DNA of 64,000 bases from Agromyces sp. H66 (GTDB lineage Bacteria; Actinomycetota; Actinomycetes; Actinomycetales; Microbacteriaceae): the NCBI RefSeq assembly GCF_004959775.1, contig NZ_SJZG01000001.1:1-64000 (forward strand). The letters are read 5' to 3'. The translations under genes were made by a program, and so were the position numbers. The notes beneath the pieces are model-generated. The model ran no database searches and was not told the DNA's origin. It was given only the letters and a program-made list of their open reading frames with translations. Below, piece by piece: positions 6,784 to 14,717 of the stretch. Position 1 is the first letter of the stretch, and every line of letters begins with the position of its first letter.

Positions 6784-8244
6784 ATGCGGAAGCGTGCAGC
6801 AGAGGTCGGGCTCGGCGCCGTCGCAACCCTGGGCCTCGGCGCCCCGTTCGTGCTCATCTCGATCGCGCAGCAGGCCATGCCGACGACGATGATGGCCGCC
6901 GTGCGTGTCGCGCTCGCCGCCGCCGTGCTCGTCGCCGTGCTCATGGTCGCGCGGTCGCCCCGTGGGCCAGTCGGCGAGCTCAGCGGCCTTCTGCGCCGGC
7001 ATCCGGCCGCACTGACGTTCGTGGCGGTCGGCTCCGCGATCGCACCGAACCTGTTCATCGGCGCGGCCGAGCACCACGTGTCGACGGGCACGATCGCCGT
7101 CATCCTCGCGACGACGCCGATCTGGGTCGCGCTCGGCTCGATCGCGCTCGGCTCGGCGGCGCGAGGCTCGGCGGCGGGCGGCGCCGGCGAACGCCTCCGC
7201 GCGCGGCAGTGGGTCGCGCTGCCGCTCGCGATCCTCGGCGTCGCACTCGCCGCCGGCGCCGGTGCACCGGCCGGATCCTGGCCGTGGTCCGCACTTGCGC
7301 TCGCCGCGTCGCTCAGTTACGCGGCGTCAGCGCTGGTGCTGCGACGGTGGTTGAACAGCGAGTCGGCGTTGACCGTGGTGGCGGCCGAGATGGTCATCGC
7401 GGCGGGCGTCCTCCTGCCGGTCGCCGCAGCGGCGGGCGGTGAGGTGCGGTGGGACCCCGCTGCGTGGGTGGCGGTCGCGGTCGCCGGCATCGGGTGCACG
7501 GGCGCAGGTTGGCTCGCGAACACCGCACTCATCCAGCGAGTCGGAGCCGCGGCATCCTCGGTCGTCTCGTACACGTCGGTCGTCGTCTCGATCGCGCTCG
7601 GCGTGCTCGTGCTCGCCGAACCGCTCACGCCGCGAGTCATCGCCGGAACGACGGTGCTCGTGGCATCCATCGCACTCTTCCTCACGCCGCGTCCGCGTCG
7701 GGCGCGCCCCACCCTGAAGGAGCCTGTCGTGCTCGAACTCTCCATCCTCGGCTTCCTCGCCGAGTCGCCGATGCACGCCTACGAGTTGCGGCGTCGGATC
7801 TCCGCGCTCACCGGGCATGTGCGACCCGTGAGCGACGGCGCGCTCACGCCCGCCCTGCGGCGGCTCGAGCGGCGCGGACTGCTCTCGCGGTCGGAGTCCG
7901 CCGAATCCGGCGGTCCGCCGAGGATCGTCTTCGGGCTCACGCCGGCCGGGAGAGGCGAGTTGCTGCGCCGCCTGCGAGATGCCGACGGCCCTGACATCTC
8001 CGACCGCAACCGCTGGTTCACCGTGCTCGCGTTCCTGCATCACCTCGACGATGCGGCCGAGCAGCGCGCGGTGCTCGAGCGTCGGCTCGCATTCCTGGAG
8101 GAGCCGTCGCGCGGCTTCTTCGCCGAGGGCACGCCCGGTGCGGATGCCTCGCCGTTCCGCCGGGGCATGAACGCGATGGCGGGCGACATCTGGCGGAGCG
8201 AGCACCGCTGGCTCTCCGGCGAGATCGCGGAGCTCGCGACCTGA
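6784..8244 (+). CDS. EamA (DMT) transporter in one frame with a PadR-family regulator
   Basis: One uninterrupted 486-residue frame. Residues 1-307 form an EamA transporter of about ten hydrophobic helices in two repeats (for example FVLISIAQQAMPTT, and the conserved SVVSYTSVVVSIALGVL before the last helices). Residues 316-486 form a complete PadR regulator: LELSILGFLAESPMHAYELRRRI, a winged helix with ALTPALRRLERRGLL, and the helical C-terminal dimerisation part. Transporters of this class normally end near residue 300, so the join is unusual. An internal AAGGAG at 7717-7722 lies six bases before an in-frame GTG at 7729, so a free PadR protein may also be made. The upstream palindrome at 6756-6774 fits autoregulation. 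The exported compound is unknown. Confidence 0.85.
   Translation: MRKRAAEVGLGAVATLGLGAPFVLISIAQQAMPTTMMAAVRVALAAAVLVAVLMVARSPRGPVGELSGLLRRHPAALTFVAVGSAIAPNLFIGAAEHHVSTGTIAVILATTPIWVALGSIALGSAARGSAAGGAGERLRARQWVALPLAILGVALAAGAGAPAGSWPWSALALAASLSYAASALVLRRWLNSESALTVVAAEMVIAAGVLLPVAAAAGGEVRWDPAAWVAVAVAGIGCTGAGWLANTALIQRVGAAASSVVSYTSVVVSIALGVLVLAEPLTPRVIAGTTVLVASIALFLTPRPRRARPTLKEPVVLELSILGFLAESPMHAYELRRRISALTGHVRPVSDGALTPALRRLERRGLLSRSESAESGGPPRIVFGLTPAGRGELLRRLRDADGPDISDRNRWFTVLAFLHHLDDAAEQRAVLERRLAFLEEPSRGFFAEGTPGADASPFRRGMNAMAGDIWRSEHRWLSGEIAELAT
7717..7731 (+). promoter_or_regulatory. internal ribosome binding site and start for a free PadR protein
   Basis: AAGGAG (7717-7722), a six-base spacer and GTG (7729-7731) lie in frame inside the EamA-PadR gene. 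Translation from here would give a 171-residue protein beginning LELSILGFLAE, exactly where stand-alone PadR proteins begin. This makes dual products plausible, or points to a former gene boundary lost by fusion. Confidence 0.6.
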
Positions 8245-8276
8245 CGCGGCGGAGAGCACCGCGATGCGGGATGCCC

Positions 8277-10025
8277 CTACTCGACGAGCTTGCCGACCAC
8301 CGAGACCTCGCGCATGAGTGCCGCGATCTCCTCGGGAATCGGCGGGATCTCCTCGCGGGTGACCCCGGTCGACGGCGACCACACGAGGTTCACCTGCAGA
8401 GCAGCATCCGTCTCGGGATAATCGCTGCGGTTATGGCATCCGCGGGTCTCGCGTCGTTCGAGCGCAGCCTCGAGGGTCGCGCGAGCGGCCAAGGCGGCCG
8501 ACTTGAGGTCGAAGGCGTGCGCGAGGTCCTGGTAGCCGGCGATGTCGGGGTGCACGCCGATGTCGGCCATGCGAGCCTCGATCGCGTCGAGCTCGGCGAG
8601 CCCGGCGAGGAGGCCGGCTTCGTCGCGCACCACGCCGGCGTGCTCGGTCATGGTGTTGCGGATGTCGCGCTGCAGGGCGCGAACGTTCTCGAATCCATCC
8701 GACGCGAGCAGCGAGGCGATCTCGTCGCGCGCAGCCCGTACCGCGGCCGCCGACCGCTTCTGCGCCGGCAGCGACGCCGAGTACGCGGCTGCGGCCTGCC
8801 CAACGATGCGTCCGAAGACGAGCAACTCGATGAGCGAGTTACCGCCCAGGCGGTTGGCGCCGTGCAGGCCGGAGGATGCCTCGCCGATGGCGTAGAGGCC
8901 CGGGACATCCGTGCCGTGGTCGTCGGGTCGCACCCACACGCCGCCCATCGAGTAGTGCGCGGTGGGCGCGATCTCGATCGGCGACTTCGTGATGTCGAGC
9001 ATCTGCAGCTCGAGCATGGTCTGGTAGACGCGGGGGAGACGCTGCATGATCGTCTCGCGGGGCAGGTGCGAGACATCCAGCCAGACACCGCCATTGGGGG
9101 TGCCGCGCCCCTCCTTGATCTCGGTGTACGCCGCGAGGGCGACGCGGTCGCGCGTCGACAGCTCCATGCGCTCGGGGTCGTACTTCGCCATGAAGCGCTC
9201 GCCGAGCCCGTTGGTGAGGATGCCGCCCTCGCCACGCGCCGCTTCGCTGATGAGCGTGCCGGCCGCGTTCTCGGGCTCGATGATGCCCGACGGGTGGAAC
9301 TGCACGAGTTCGGGATCGCGCACCCGCCCGCCCGCCTCGACGGCGAGGCGCCACGAGTCGCCCGTGTTCTCGTCGCGGCGCGACGAGGTGCGCCGCCAGA
9401 TGCGGTTGTGGCCGCCGGCGGCCAGGATGACGGCGTCGGCGTGGATGAGGTAGCGCGTGCCGTCCTCGAGGTCGAAGCCGTAGGCACCGAAGACCGCACC
9501 GTCATCGTTGACGAGGATGCGCGTGACGTACACCGTGTCGAGGATCGGCACGTTCAGCTGCGCGGCCCGGTTCACCAGCGTGCGCTGGATCTCGAGGCCG
9601 GTGTAGTCACCGGCGAACGCGGTGCGACGGTACGTGTGGGCGCCGAAGAAGCGCTGCGAGATGCGGCCGTCGTGCTCGCGGGCGAACGGCATGCCGTAGC
9701 GCTCGAGGTCGTCGATGCCGCGTGCCGCGTTCTTGGTGACGAGCTCGACGGTGCGCGGATCGGCGAGGAGGTAACTCTCCTTGAGGGTGTCGGCGGCGTG
9801 CTGCTGCCAGGAGTCGTCGGGATCCATCGTGGCGAGGGCCGCGTTGATGCCGCCCGCCGCGAGCGACGTGTGGGCATCGGACTTCGGCCGCTTGCCGAGC
9901 GCGAGCACGTCGACGCCCGCCTCGGCGAGCTCGATGGCGGCGCGCAGGCCTGATCCGCCCGTGCCGATCACGAGGACGGTCGTGGAGATCTGCCGCTCGG
10001 AAGCGGTGCTGCCTGAAGCACTCAT
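8277..10025 (-). CDS. FAD-dependent fumarate reductase/succinate dehydrogenase-type flavoprotein
   Basis: A 582-residue flavoprotein of the SDH/FRD/L-aspartate oxidase family. It has an N-terminal dinucleotide fold (VLVIGTGGSGLRAAIELAE), the flavin-site HTSLAAGG segment, the active-site region QFHPSG and RGEGG, the HYSMGG motif and a C-terminal helical domain (RATLEAALERRETRG). No iron-sulfur or membrane-anchor partner gene is adjacent, so it may act as a soluble oxidase or reductase, for example on fumarate, succinate or L-aspartate. The start at ATG 10025 (MSASGS) places the FAD motif near residue 15; an upstream start at 10067 is possible. A LysR gene is transcribed divergently. Confidence 0.85.
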   Translation of the reverse strand: MSASGSTASERQISTTVLVIGTGGSGLRAAIELAEAGVDVLALGKRPKSDAHTSLAAGGINAALATMDPDDSWQQHAADTLKESYLLADPRTVELVTKNAARGIDDLERYGMPFAREHDGRISQRFFGAHTYRRTAFAGDYTGLEIQRTLVNRAAQLNVPILDTVYVTRILVNDDGAVFGAYGFDLEDGTRYLIHADAVILAAGGHNRIWRRTSSRRDENTGDSWRLAVEAGGRVRDPELVQFHPSGIIEPENAAGTLISEAARGEGGILTNGLGERFMAKYDPERMELSTRDRVALAAYTEIKEGRGTPNGGVWLDVSHLPRETIMQRLPRVYQTMLELQMLDITKSPIEIAPTAHYSMGGVWVRPDDHGTDVPGLYAIGEASSGLHGANRLGGNSLIELLVFGRIVGQAAAAYSASLPAQKRSAAAVRAARDEIASLLASDGFENVRALQRDIRNTMTEHAGVVRDEAGLLAGLAELDAIEARMADIGVHPDIAGYQDLAHAFDLKSAALAARATLEAALERRETRGCHNRSDYPETDAALQVNLVWSPSTGVTREEIPPIPEEIAALMREVSVVGKLVE

Positions 10026-10063
10026 GGAACCGACGCTACGTTGGGTGGTTACATGAGTCCAAT

Positions 10064-10087
10064 GCATCTTCAGCTTGACGACGATGC
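10064..10087. promoter_or_regulatory. candidate LysR site between flavoprotein and LysR genes
   Basis: GCATC (10064-10068) and GATGC (10083-10087) form an inverted repeat within the 77-bp divergent intergenic region. LysR regulators commonly bind dyads between themselves and a divergent target. The arms are short and GCATC is abundant in this genome, so support is modest. Confidence 0.3.
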
Positions 10088-10102
10088 GCGTACGCTATTG
10101 AT

Positions 10103-11038
10103 GTGAACCTCGAGCAACTGCGCAGCTTCGTGGAGGTGGCCCGGTTCGGCAACTTCACCCGCGCCGCTGAAGAGCTCTACCTCGCCCAGCCGTCGTTGAG
10201 CCGCCAGATCGCGGCGCTCGAGCAGAGCCTCGGCGCCGAGCTGTTCCACCGCGCCCGCGGCGGCTCGACGCTCACGGCCGCCGGCGAGTCGCTGCTGCCG
10301 CTCGCCCGCCGCATGCTCGCCGACGCCGAGTCGGTGCGCCGCGAGCTCGCCGAGCTCGCCGGCCTCGAGCGCGGCCGGGTGCGGCTCGGCGCCACGCCCA
10401 CGCTCTGCATCAGCCTGGTCGCCGAGGTGCTCAGCATGTTCCACGCGGAGCATCCGGCCATCGAGCTGCACCTCTCGGAACAGGGGTCGCGACGCCTCCT
10501 CGACGAGCTCGCCGGCGGTGAGCTCGACCTCGCGCTGATCACGACGTCGGATGCCACGACCGCCGAGCGATTCTTGGTGACACCACTGCTCGTCGAAGAG
10601 CTCGTCGTCGTGTCATCCGCCGCCGGACCGCCCGTCACGGATCGCGACACCATGAGCCTCGCGGATGTCGCGGGCCTGCCGCAGATCGTCTTCAGCTCGA
10701 CGTACGACCTGCGCAGTGCGACGGATGCCGCATTCCGGGCTGCGGACCTCGAGCCCGACGTCGTGCTCGAGGGTGCGGAGATGGATGCAGTGCTGCGGTT
10801 CGTCGAGCGCGGCCTTGGAGTCGCGATCGTACCGGCGATGGTGCTGATCGATCGCCCCGGGCTGCGGTCGGTGCGGATCGAGGCGCCGACGCTCACCCGC
10901 ATGATCAGCCTCGCTCGCCCCGCGGATGTCGCGCCGACCGCGGCGGTCGAGGTCATGCGGCACACGATCACCGCCAGCGCCACGGCGTTCGCGGCCAGGG
11001 CGGGGGAGACGATGCAGCTCGCCCAGGGGATCGAGTAA
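10103..11038 (+). CDS. LysR-family transcriptional regulator
   Basis: A 311-residue regulator starting at GTG 10103. The N-terminal winged helix (residues 1-60: LRSFVEVARFGNFTRAAEELYLAQPSLSRQIAALE in two adjoining helices) is followed by a two-lobed periplasmic-binding-like effector domain (about 90-295). It is divergent from the fumarate-reductase-type flavoprotein across 77 bp, the standard LysR layout, so that gene is the best predicted target. The effector is unknown. Confidence 0.9.
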   Translation: MNLEQLRSFVEVARFGNFTRAAEELYLAQPSLSRQIAALEQSLGAELFHRARGGSTLTAAGESLLPLARRMLADAESVRRELAELAGLERGRVRLGATPTLCISLVAEVLSMFHAEHPAIELHLSEQGSRRLLDELAGGELDLALITTSDATTAERFLVTPLLVEELVVVSSAAGPPVTDRDTMSLADVAGLPQIVFSSTYDLRSATDAAFRAADLEPDVVLEGAEMDAVLRFVERGLGVAIVPAMVLIDRPGLRSVRIEAPTLTRMISLARPADVAPTAAVEVMRHTITASATAFAARAGETMQLAQGIE

Positions 11039-11039
11039 A

Positions 11040-11056
11040 GTGCTACATTGTAGAAC
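11040..11056. promoter_or_regulatory. operator-like palindrome abutting the antitoxin start codon
   Basis: A near-perfect dyad with core CTACA-T-TGTAG is centred on 11048 and ends at the base before the ATG at 11057. No Shine-Dalgarno sequence separates them, so the mRNA may be leaderless. Phd/VapB antitoxins repress their own operons by binding such palindromes, which supports autoregulation here. Confidence 0.6.
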
Positions 11057-11323
11057 ATGGGCGAAGTCGGAATCAGGGCGCTGAAGCAGAACGCGTCGGA
11101 GGTGGTCGCGGCGGCGGCGGCCGGCGAGTCGGTGACCATCACCGACCGCGGGCGCCCGGTTGCCAGGCTCGTTCCGCTGCGCGGCGGGCGATTGTCGGAG
11201 CTCGTCGAGTCGGGCCGCGCTCGTGCACCGCGACGTGGCATCGGCGACCTCCCGCCGCGACGACTCGCCGAGGTCGATGTCAGCGCAGAGCTACGGCGAG
11301 CCCGAGCCGACGAGCGGTACTGA
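11057..11323 (+). CDS. Phd/YefM-family antitoxin
   Basis: An 88-residue antitoxin with the Phd/YefM N-terminal fold (GIRALKQNASEVVAAAAAGE followed by VTITDRGRPVARLVPL). Its C-terminal tail (about 50-88) is Arg-rich and probably disordered, and should wrap the PIN toxin encoded five bases downstream. The N-terminal domain is expected to bind the palindrome lying against its own start codon. The tandem order, spacing and partner all fit a type II VapBC-like module. Confidence 0.88.
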   Translation: MGEVGIRALKQNASEVVAAAAAGESVTITDRGRPVARLVPLRGGRLSELVESGRARAPRRGIGDLPPRRLAEVDVSAELRRARADERY

Positions 11324-11328
11324 TCTCC

Positions 11329-11721
11329 GTGGCTCACTACCTCGACACCTCCGCCCTGGTGAAGCTCGTCATCGAGGAGGCCGAGTCGGTTGCGTTGGCC
11401 GACTGGCTCGCCGCGGCCGAACGCGGGCCCGTGACATCCGATCTCGCACGAACCGAGCTGTTGCGCTCGGTTCGCCGCTGGGCGCCCGAGCAAGCCGTCG
11501 CGGCCACGCAGTTGCTCGAAGCGATGACCGTCCTCACCCTCGCCACGTCGACGTTCGAGACCGCCGCGCGACTCGACCCCGCCGAGCTGCGCTCGCTGGA
11601 TGCGCTGCATATCGCCGAGGCGCTCGAACTCGGGGACGAGCTCGACGGTTTCGTCACCTATGACGACCGGCAGGCCGATGCCGTGCGGGCGTACGGGATC
11701 GAGGTCGTCGCTCCCGCGTAG
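11329..11721 (+). CDS. PIN-domain ribonuclease toxin (VapC family)
   Basis: A 130-residue toxin starting at GTG 11329, five bases after the antitoxin stop. The PIN acidic residues are visible: D6 in YLDTSALVK, E in RTELLRS, D in LRSLDALHIAEAL and D in VTYDDRQ. VapC toxins cleave tRNA or rRNA in a metal-dependent way when the labile antitoxin is lost. The usual PIN length and complete acidic set suggest an active enzyme. Confidence 0.9.
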   Translation: MAHYLDTSALVKLVIEEAESVALADWLAAAERGPVTSDLARTELLRSVRRWAPEQAVAATQLLEAMTVLTLATSTFETAARLDPAELRSLDALHIAEALELGDELDGFVTYDDRQADAVRAYGIEVVAPA

Positions 11722-11753
11722 CGGGCGTGGCTCGGTGCGCCAGGTGCACACTT

Positions 11754-11819
11754 CCTCCTCACCTCCAAGCGCGTACCTCCTCACCTCCAAGTGCGTACCT
11801 CCTCACCTGGAAGTGCGTA
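11754..11819. repeat. three tandem 22-bp repeats, likely an operator array
   Basis: Units at 11754-11775, 11776-11797 and 11798-11819 are head-to-tail with one to three differences. Each begins CCTCCTCACCT and ends GCGTA, and each repeat junction recreates an AAG(T/C)GCGTAC core. The 22-bp period equals about two helical turns, so bound dimers would sit on one face of the DNA. The array ends in the palindrome at 11809-11824, 70 bp before the next gene. Confidence 0.7.
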
Positions 11820-11824
11820 CTTCC
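11809..11824. promoter_or_regulatory. perfect palindrome at the end of the repeat array
   Basis: GGAAGT-GCGT-ACTTCC is a perfect inverted repeat with 6-bp arms. GTACTT-type dyads are known targets of HxlR/DUF24 winged-helix regulators, which often control NAD(P)-binding oxidoreductases like the downstream gene. No HxlR gene is in the window, so the regulator would be encoded elsewhere. Confidence 0.5.
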
Positions 11825-11889
11825 GAACGCGACTCGGCTGTCGTACGGTGACTCGGTTACTGAAAGCGACGAAGAGGAGCACTTCCGAC

Positions 11890-12540
11890 ATGGCACGCAT
11901 CACGGTTCTGGGCGGCACTGGCTACGCGGGCGCGGCGATCGTCACCGAGGCGCAGAAGCGCGGGCACGAGGTCACCGCGGTCAGCCGCACGGCGCACACC
12001 GAGCCCGTGCCAGGAGTGCAGTACGTCACCGGCTCAGTGCTCGACGCGAGCGTGCTCGACGAGGTCACCGACGGACGGGATGCGGTCATCGTCGCCCTGT
12101 CGCCGCGCGGCGACATGGCCGGGAAGGTGGAGGGCGTCGTCGAGGACCTCATCGCTCGGCTCGCCGACACCTCGACGCGGCTCGGCTACATCGGCGGGGC
12201 GTCGTCGCTGCAGGCCGAGGCGGGTGGGCCCACCCTGTGGGAACTCACGCACGAGCAGTTGCCGGCCGACGTGAAGCCCGAGATCGAGACCGGTCTCACG
12301 GCGTTCGAGCTGCTCAAGGCGAGCCCCGAATCGCTCGACTGGTTCTTCGTCAGCCCGCCGCAGGAATTCGGATCATGGCTCGGCACGACCCCGAAGGGGA
12401 GCTACGTCCTCGGCGGCGACGTGCTGCTCAAGGACGACGAAGGGAAATCGACGATCGCCGCTGCCGACCTCGCGCTCGCGATCGTCGACGAGCTCGAAGC
12501 GCCGACCCACCACCGTCGCCGATTCACCGCCAGGCATTGA
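11890..12540 (+). CDS. NAD(P)-binding NmrA/atypical-SDR family protein
   Basis: A 216-residue Rossmann protein beginning ARITVLGGTGYAGAAIVTEA, with the GGTGYAG dinucleotide motif and a following basic SRTAH segment suggesting NADP(H). It lacks the YxxxK of classical SDRs and has the GGASSL strand end of the NmrA/YwnB-like group. Such proteins act as redox sensors or small reductases. A GAGGAGC site precedes the ATG at 11890. Control by the upstream 22-bp operator array is likely. Confidence 0.85.
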   Translation: MARITVLGGTGYAGAAIVTEAQKRGHEVTAVSRTAHTEPVPGVQYVTGSVLDASVLDEVTDGRDAVIVALSPRGDMAGKVEGVVEDLIARLADTSTRLGYIGGASSLQAEAGGPTLWELTHEQLPADVKPEIETGLTAFELLKASPESLDWFFVSPPQEFGSWLGTTPKGSYVLGGDVLLKDDEGKSTIAAADLALAIVDELEAPTHHRRRFTARH

Positions 12541-12583
12541 CGCCCCGTCGTCGCCGACCGGACGTCAATGCGAGACTGCCGGG

Positions 12584-13327
12584 GTGACCGACATCGAGTT
12601 GGCCCGCATCGGCGGCGGCACCGTCCGCCTGCACGACGCGCGGCGCAAGGTGCGGTGGAGCGTCGAGCTCGAGCCGTTCGAGATCGGGGTGTACCCGGTG
12701 ACGCAGGCACAGCTCGGCGAGTTGCTGGGTGAGACGGCGTCGCATCCGCGCCGGCCGGCGACCGACGTGAGCTGGCTGCGGGCCATCCGGTTCTGCAACG
12801 CGGCCTCGGAATGGGAGGGGCTCGACCCGGCGTACACGTTCGACGGTGAGGATGTCACGTGGCACGTCGACGCTGACGGGTACCGCCTGCCGACCGAGGC
12901 GGAGTGGGAGTTCGCGTGCCGCGCCGGGTCGACCGGACCTAACTACGGTCCGCTCGCCGAGATCGCCTGGACGAGCGCCGACGGCGTGACGGCGCCGCAG
13001 CCGGTCGGCGGGAAGCATCCGAACCTCAACGGCCTCTTCGACACGCTCGGCAACGTGTGGGAGTGGTGCTGGGACCTGCTCGACCCTGCCCGCTACGACG
13101 ACTACCGCGTGTTCCGCGGCGGCGGGTTCGCGGATGACGCGTGGAGCGTGCGAGCGTCGACGCGGCGTGGGGGAGCGCCGCGCATGCACCACGAGGACGT
13201 CGGGTTCCGGGTCGCGCGGGGCGGGTTCGAGGCGACGGATGCCGCGCAGGGATGGTCGGCTCAGGCCGACGTCGAGCGGGCCGCCGTGAACGGGCCGCTG
13301 CCGCCCGGCTGGACCCCGCGGCGCTGA
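12584..13327 (+). CDS. formylglycine-generating-enzyme-fold (FGE-sulfatase/SUMF1) protein
   Basis: A 247-residue protein starting at GTG 12584. FGE-fold landmarks are present: EIGVYPVTQAQ, PATDVSWLRAIRFCNA, YRLPTEAEWEFACRAGS, GNVWEWCWDLLD and VFRGGGFADD ending in VGFRVARG. The segment after RGGGF lacks the paired copper-binding cysteines that true FGE uses to oxidise sulfatase cysteines (family knowledge), so sulfatase maturation is unlikely. Other members of the fold are oxygenases of the EgtB type or phage-variable ligand-binding domains. No sulfatase gene is nearby. Confidence 0.8.
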   Translation: MTDIELARIGGGTVRLHDARRKVRWSVELEPFEIGVYPVTQAQLGELLGETASHPRRPATDVSWLRAIRFCNAASEWEGLDPAYTFDGEDVTWHVDADGYRLPTEAEWEFACRAGSTGPNYGPLAEIAWTSADGVTAPQPVGGKHPNLNGLFDTLGNVWEWCWDLLDPARYDDYRVFRGGGFADDAWSVRASTRRGGAPRMHHEDVGFRVARGGFEATDAAQGWSAQADVERAAVNGPLPPGWTPRR

Positions 13328-13328
13328 G

Positions 13329-14246
13329 TCAGGATGAGATCGACTGGGCGGGGATGCCTCGAAGCCGCGGCCACCAGCACCGCACCGCTTCCCGATAGCG
13401 CCGATACGGTTCGCCGAACCGCGCCTCGAGGTCGGCCTCCTCGAGCGGTCGCACGACGAAGTTCCACACCAGAGATCCGGCGATCGCGTAGACGATCACG
13501 AGCCACGACGACAGCATCAGCCCCACGCCGACGCCCTGGAAGATCCCGGCGATCGCCATCGGATTGCGGACGACGCGATACGGGCCGGCGACGACGAGCC
13601 GATTCGGCATCGCCGCCGGCAGCGGGGTGCCGCCGCCCCTCGCCGACATCGCGGCAGCCGACCAGAGCCCGAGCGCGCTCGCGAGGAGGAGCACCGCAAG
13701 ACCCGCGGCCCAGGTCAGCGGAGGAAGCGGCATCCTCAGTCCCCAGCGCTGCTCGATCGCGGCCAGCGCGAGCGGGATGACGGCGAGGAAGAGCCCCCAG
13801 AAGACCACGATCTCGAGCCCGGTGGCCGCCACATGCGTTGCGGTCGTCGCCCGCGCCGCCGGGCGGAACGCGAACGGGCCGCGGGAGACGAGCCACTCGG
13901 TCGGGATCCGCCCGAGCAGCACGAGGCAGAGCGCGACCACCGATCCGCCCGCGGCCGCCGTCATGAGCAGCACGCCCCAGCCCGCCTCGGTGGTCACCGT
14001 CGCGTACGCCGCCAGGCCGATGGTGACCAAGATCGTCCAGCCGGTGGCGATGATGGCCGGGACCCTTCCGCCGACGGCCGCCGCCGCCGCCGACGCGACG
14101 ACGAACAGGGGGATGTCGAACACGGCCACGATCACCGGATCGAGGCTTCCAAGGGTGGCCTCACGTACGACGGGCGATGCGAACACCGCGACCCACCAGG
14201 CGCCACCGGCGATCGCCTGCACGGCGAAGTACCGACGGCCCCACAT
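13329..14246 (-). CDS. membrane ICMT/PEMT-like methyltransferase family protein
   Basis: A 305-residue protein with about seven to eight hydrophobic segments. The C-terminal part (about 215-300) has the signature GPYRVVRNPMAIAG and the downstream EEADLEARFGEPYRRYREAV with paired Arg/Glu, as in isoprenylcysteine carboxyl methyltransferase and phospholipid methyltransferase-like proteins that bind SAM at the membrane. The N-terminal half is an additional membrane region. The start is placed at ATG 14246 (MWGRRYF) directly before the first helix. It ends one base from the convergent FGE-fold gene. The substrate is unknown. Confidence 0.75.
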   Translation of the reverse strand: MWGRRYFAVQAIAGGAWWVAVFASPVVREATLGSLDPVIVAVFDIPLFVVASAAAAAVGGRVPAIIATGWTILVTIGLAAYATVTTEAGWGVLLMTAAAGGSVVALCLVLLGRIPTEWLVSRGPFAFRPAARATTATHVAATGLEIVVFWGLFLAVIPLALAAIEQRWGLRMPLPPLTWAAGLAVLLLASALGLWSAAAMSARGGGTPLPAAMPNRLVVAGPYRVVRNPMAIAGIFQGVGVGLMLSSWLVIVYAIAGSLVWNFVVRPLEEADLEARFGEPYRRYREAVRCWWPRLRGIPAQSISS

Positions 14247-14309
14247 GGCCGAACGATAACACCAGCCGTCAGAATCGAACGGTGAGGGGACCGAGAGCCT
14301 CGTCACCGC

Positions 14310-14717
14310 TCATGGTGCGATGAGCGACAGCTTCGGGAAGTACGTCTCGTAGCGTCGGTGGTCTCGCGTGAGCAACGCATGTCCAGCGACGAGCGCGTGA
14401 CCGCCGATGTAGAAGTCAGGCAGCGGGGTCGGCCGCTGACCACCATTGCGACGGTAGGCGAGGAAGGCTTTCCCGGCAACGAACCCGGCCGAGAACGGGA
14501 GTGGCTCGCGAACGAACAGGTTCGCGGGGAGCAGGTCGTCGAGCACCTCGATCTCGGCGAATCCGACCGAGACCTCGGCGTAGACGATCGGATCGATGAC
14601 GACCGGCCCGGCGTCGAGTGCTCGCGCGAGCTGCTCCCCCGACCAGGAACCCCAAGCCGGGTCGTCGGTGAACACATCGAGCAGGACGTTCGAATCGACG
14701 AGAACACCCATCGTCAC
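14310..14717 (-). CDS. PIN-domain toxin
   Basis: A 135-residue PIN ribonuclease: VDSNVLLDVF supplies the first Asp, then E in YAEVSVGF, the D-F-Y-I-G-G-H-A motif and a final D in LTRDHRRY. The first possible start is a GTG at 14717 that overlaps the AbrB antitoxin stop as GTGA; an ATG at 14711 is the alternative. The gene order antitoxin-toxin with overlap supports a type II toxin-antitoxin pair. The LPDFYIGGHA segment is typical of VapC proteins paired with AbrB-type antitoxins. Confidence 0.87.
   Translation of the reverse strand: MTMGVLVDSNVLLDVFTDDPAWGSWSGEQLARALDAGPVVIDPIVYAEVSVGFAEIEVLDDLLPANLFVREPLPFSAGFVAGKAFLAYRRNGGQRPTPLPDFYIGGHALVAGHALLTRDHRRYETYFPKLSLIAP

Noticed and set aside
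6784..8244. Two separate genes missed by a sequencing error
   Set aside because: The frame is continuous and in phase for both domains, and the internal RBS explains a second product without invoking an error; kept as a fusion with the caveat stated.
11754..11819. CRISPR array
   Set aside because: The units are directly adjacent with no spacers and only 22 bp long; a tandem operator fits better.
12584..13327. Genuine formylglycine-generating enzyme
   Set aside because: The cysteine pair required for catalysis is absent and no sulfatase gene is near.
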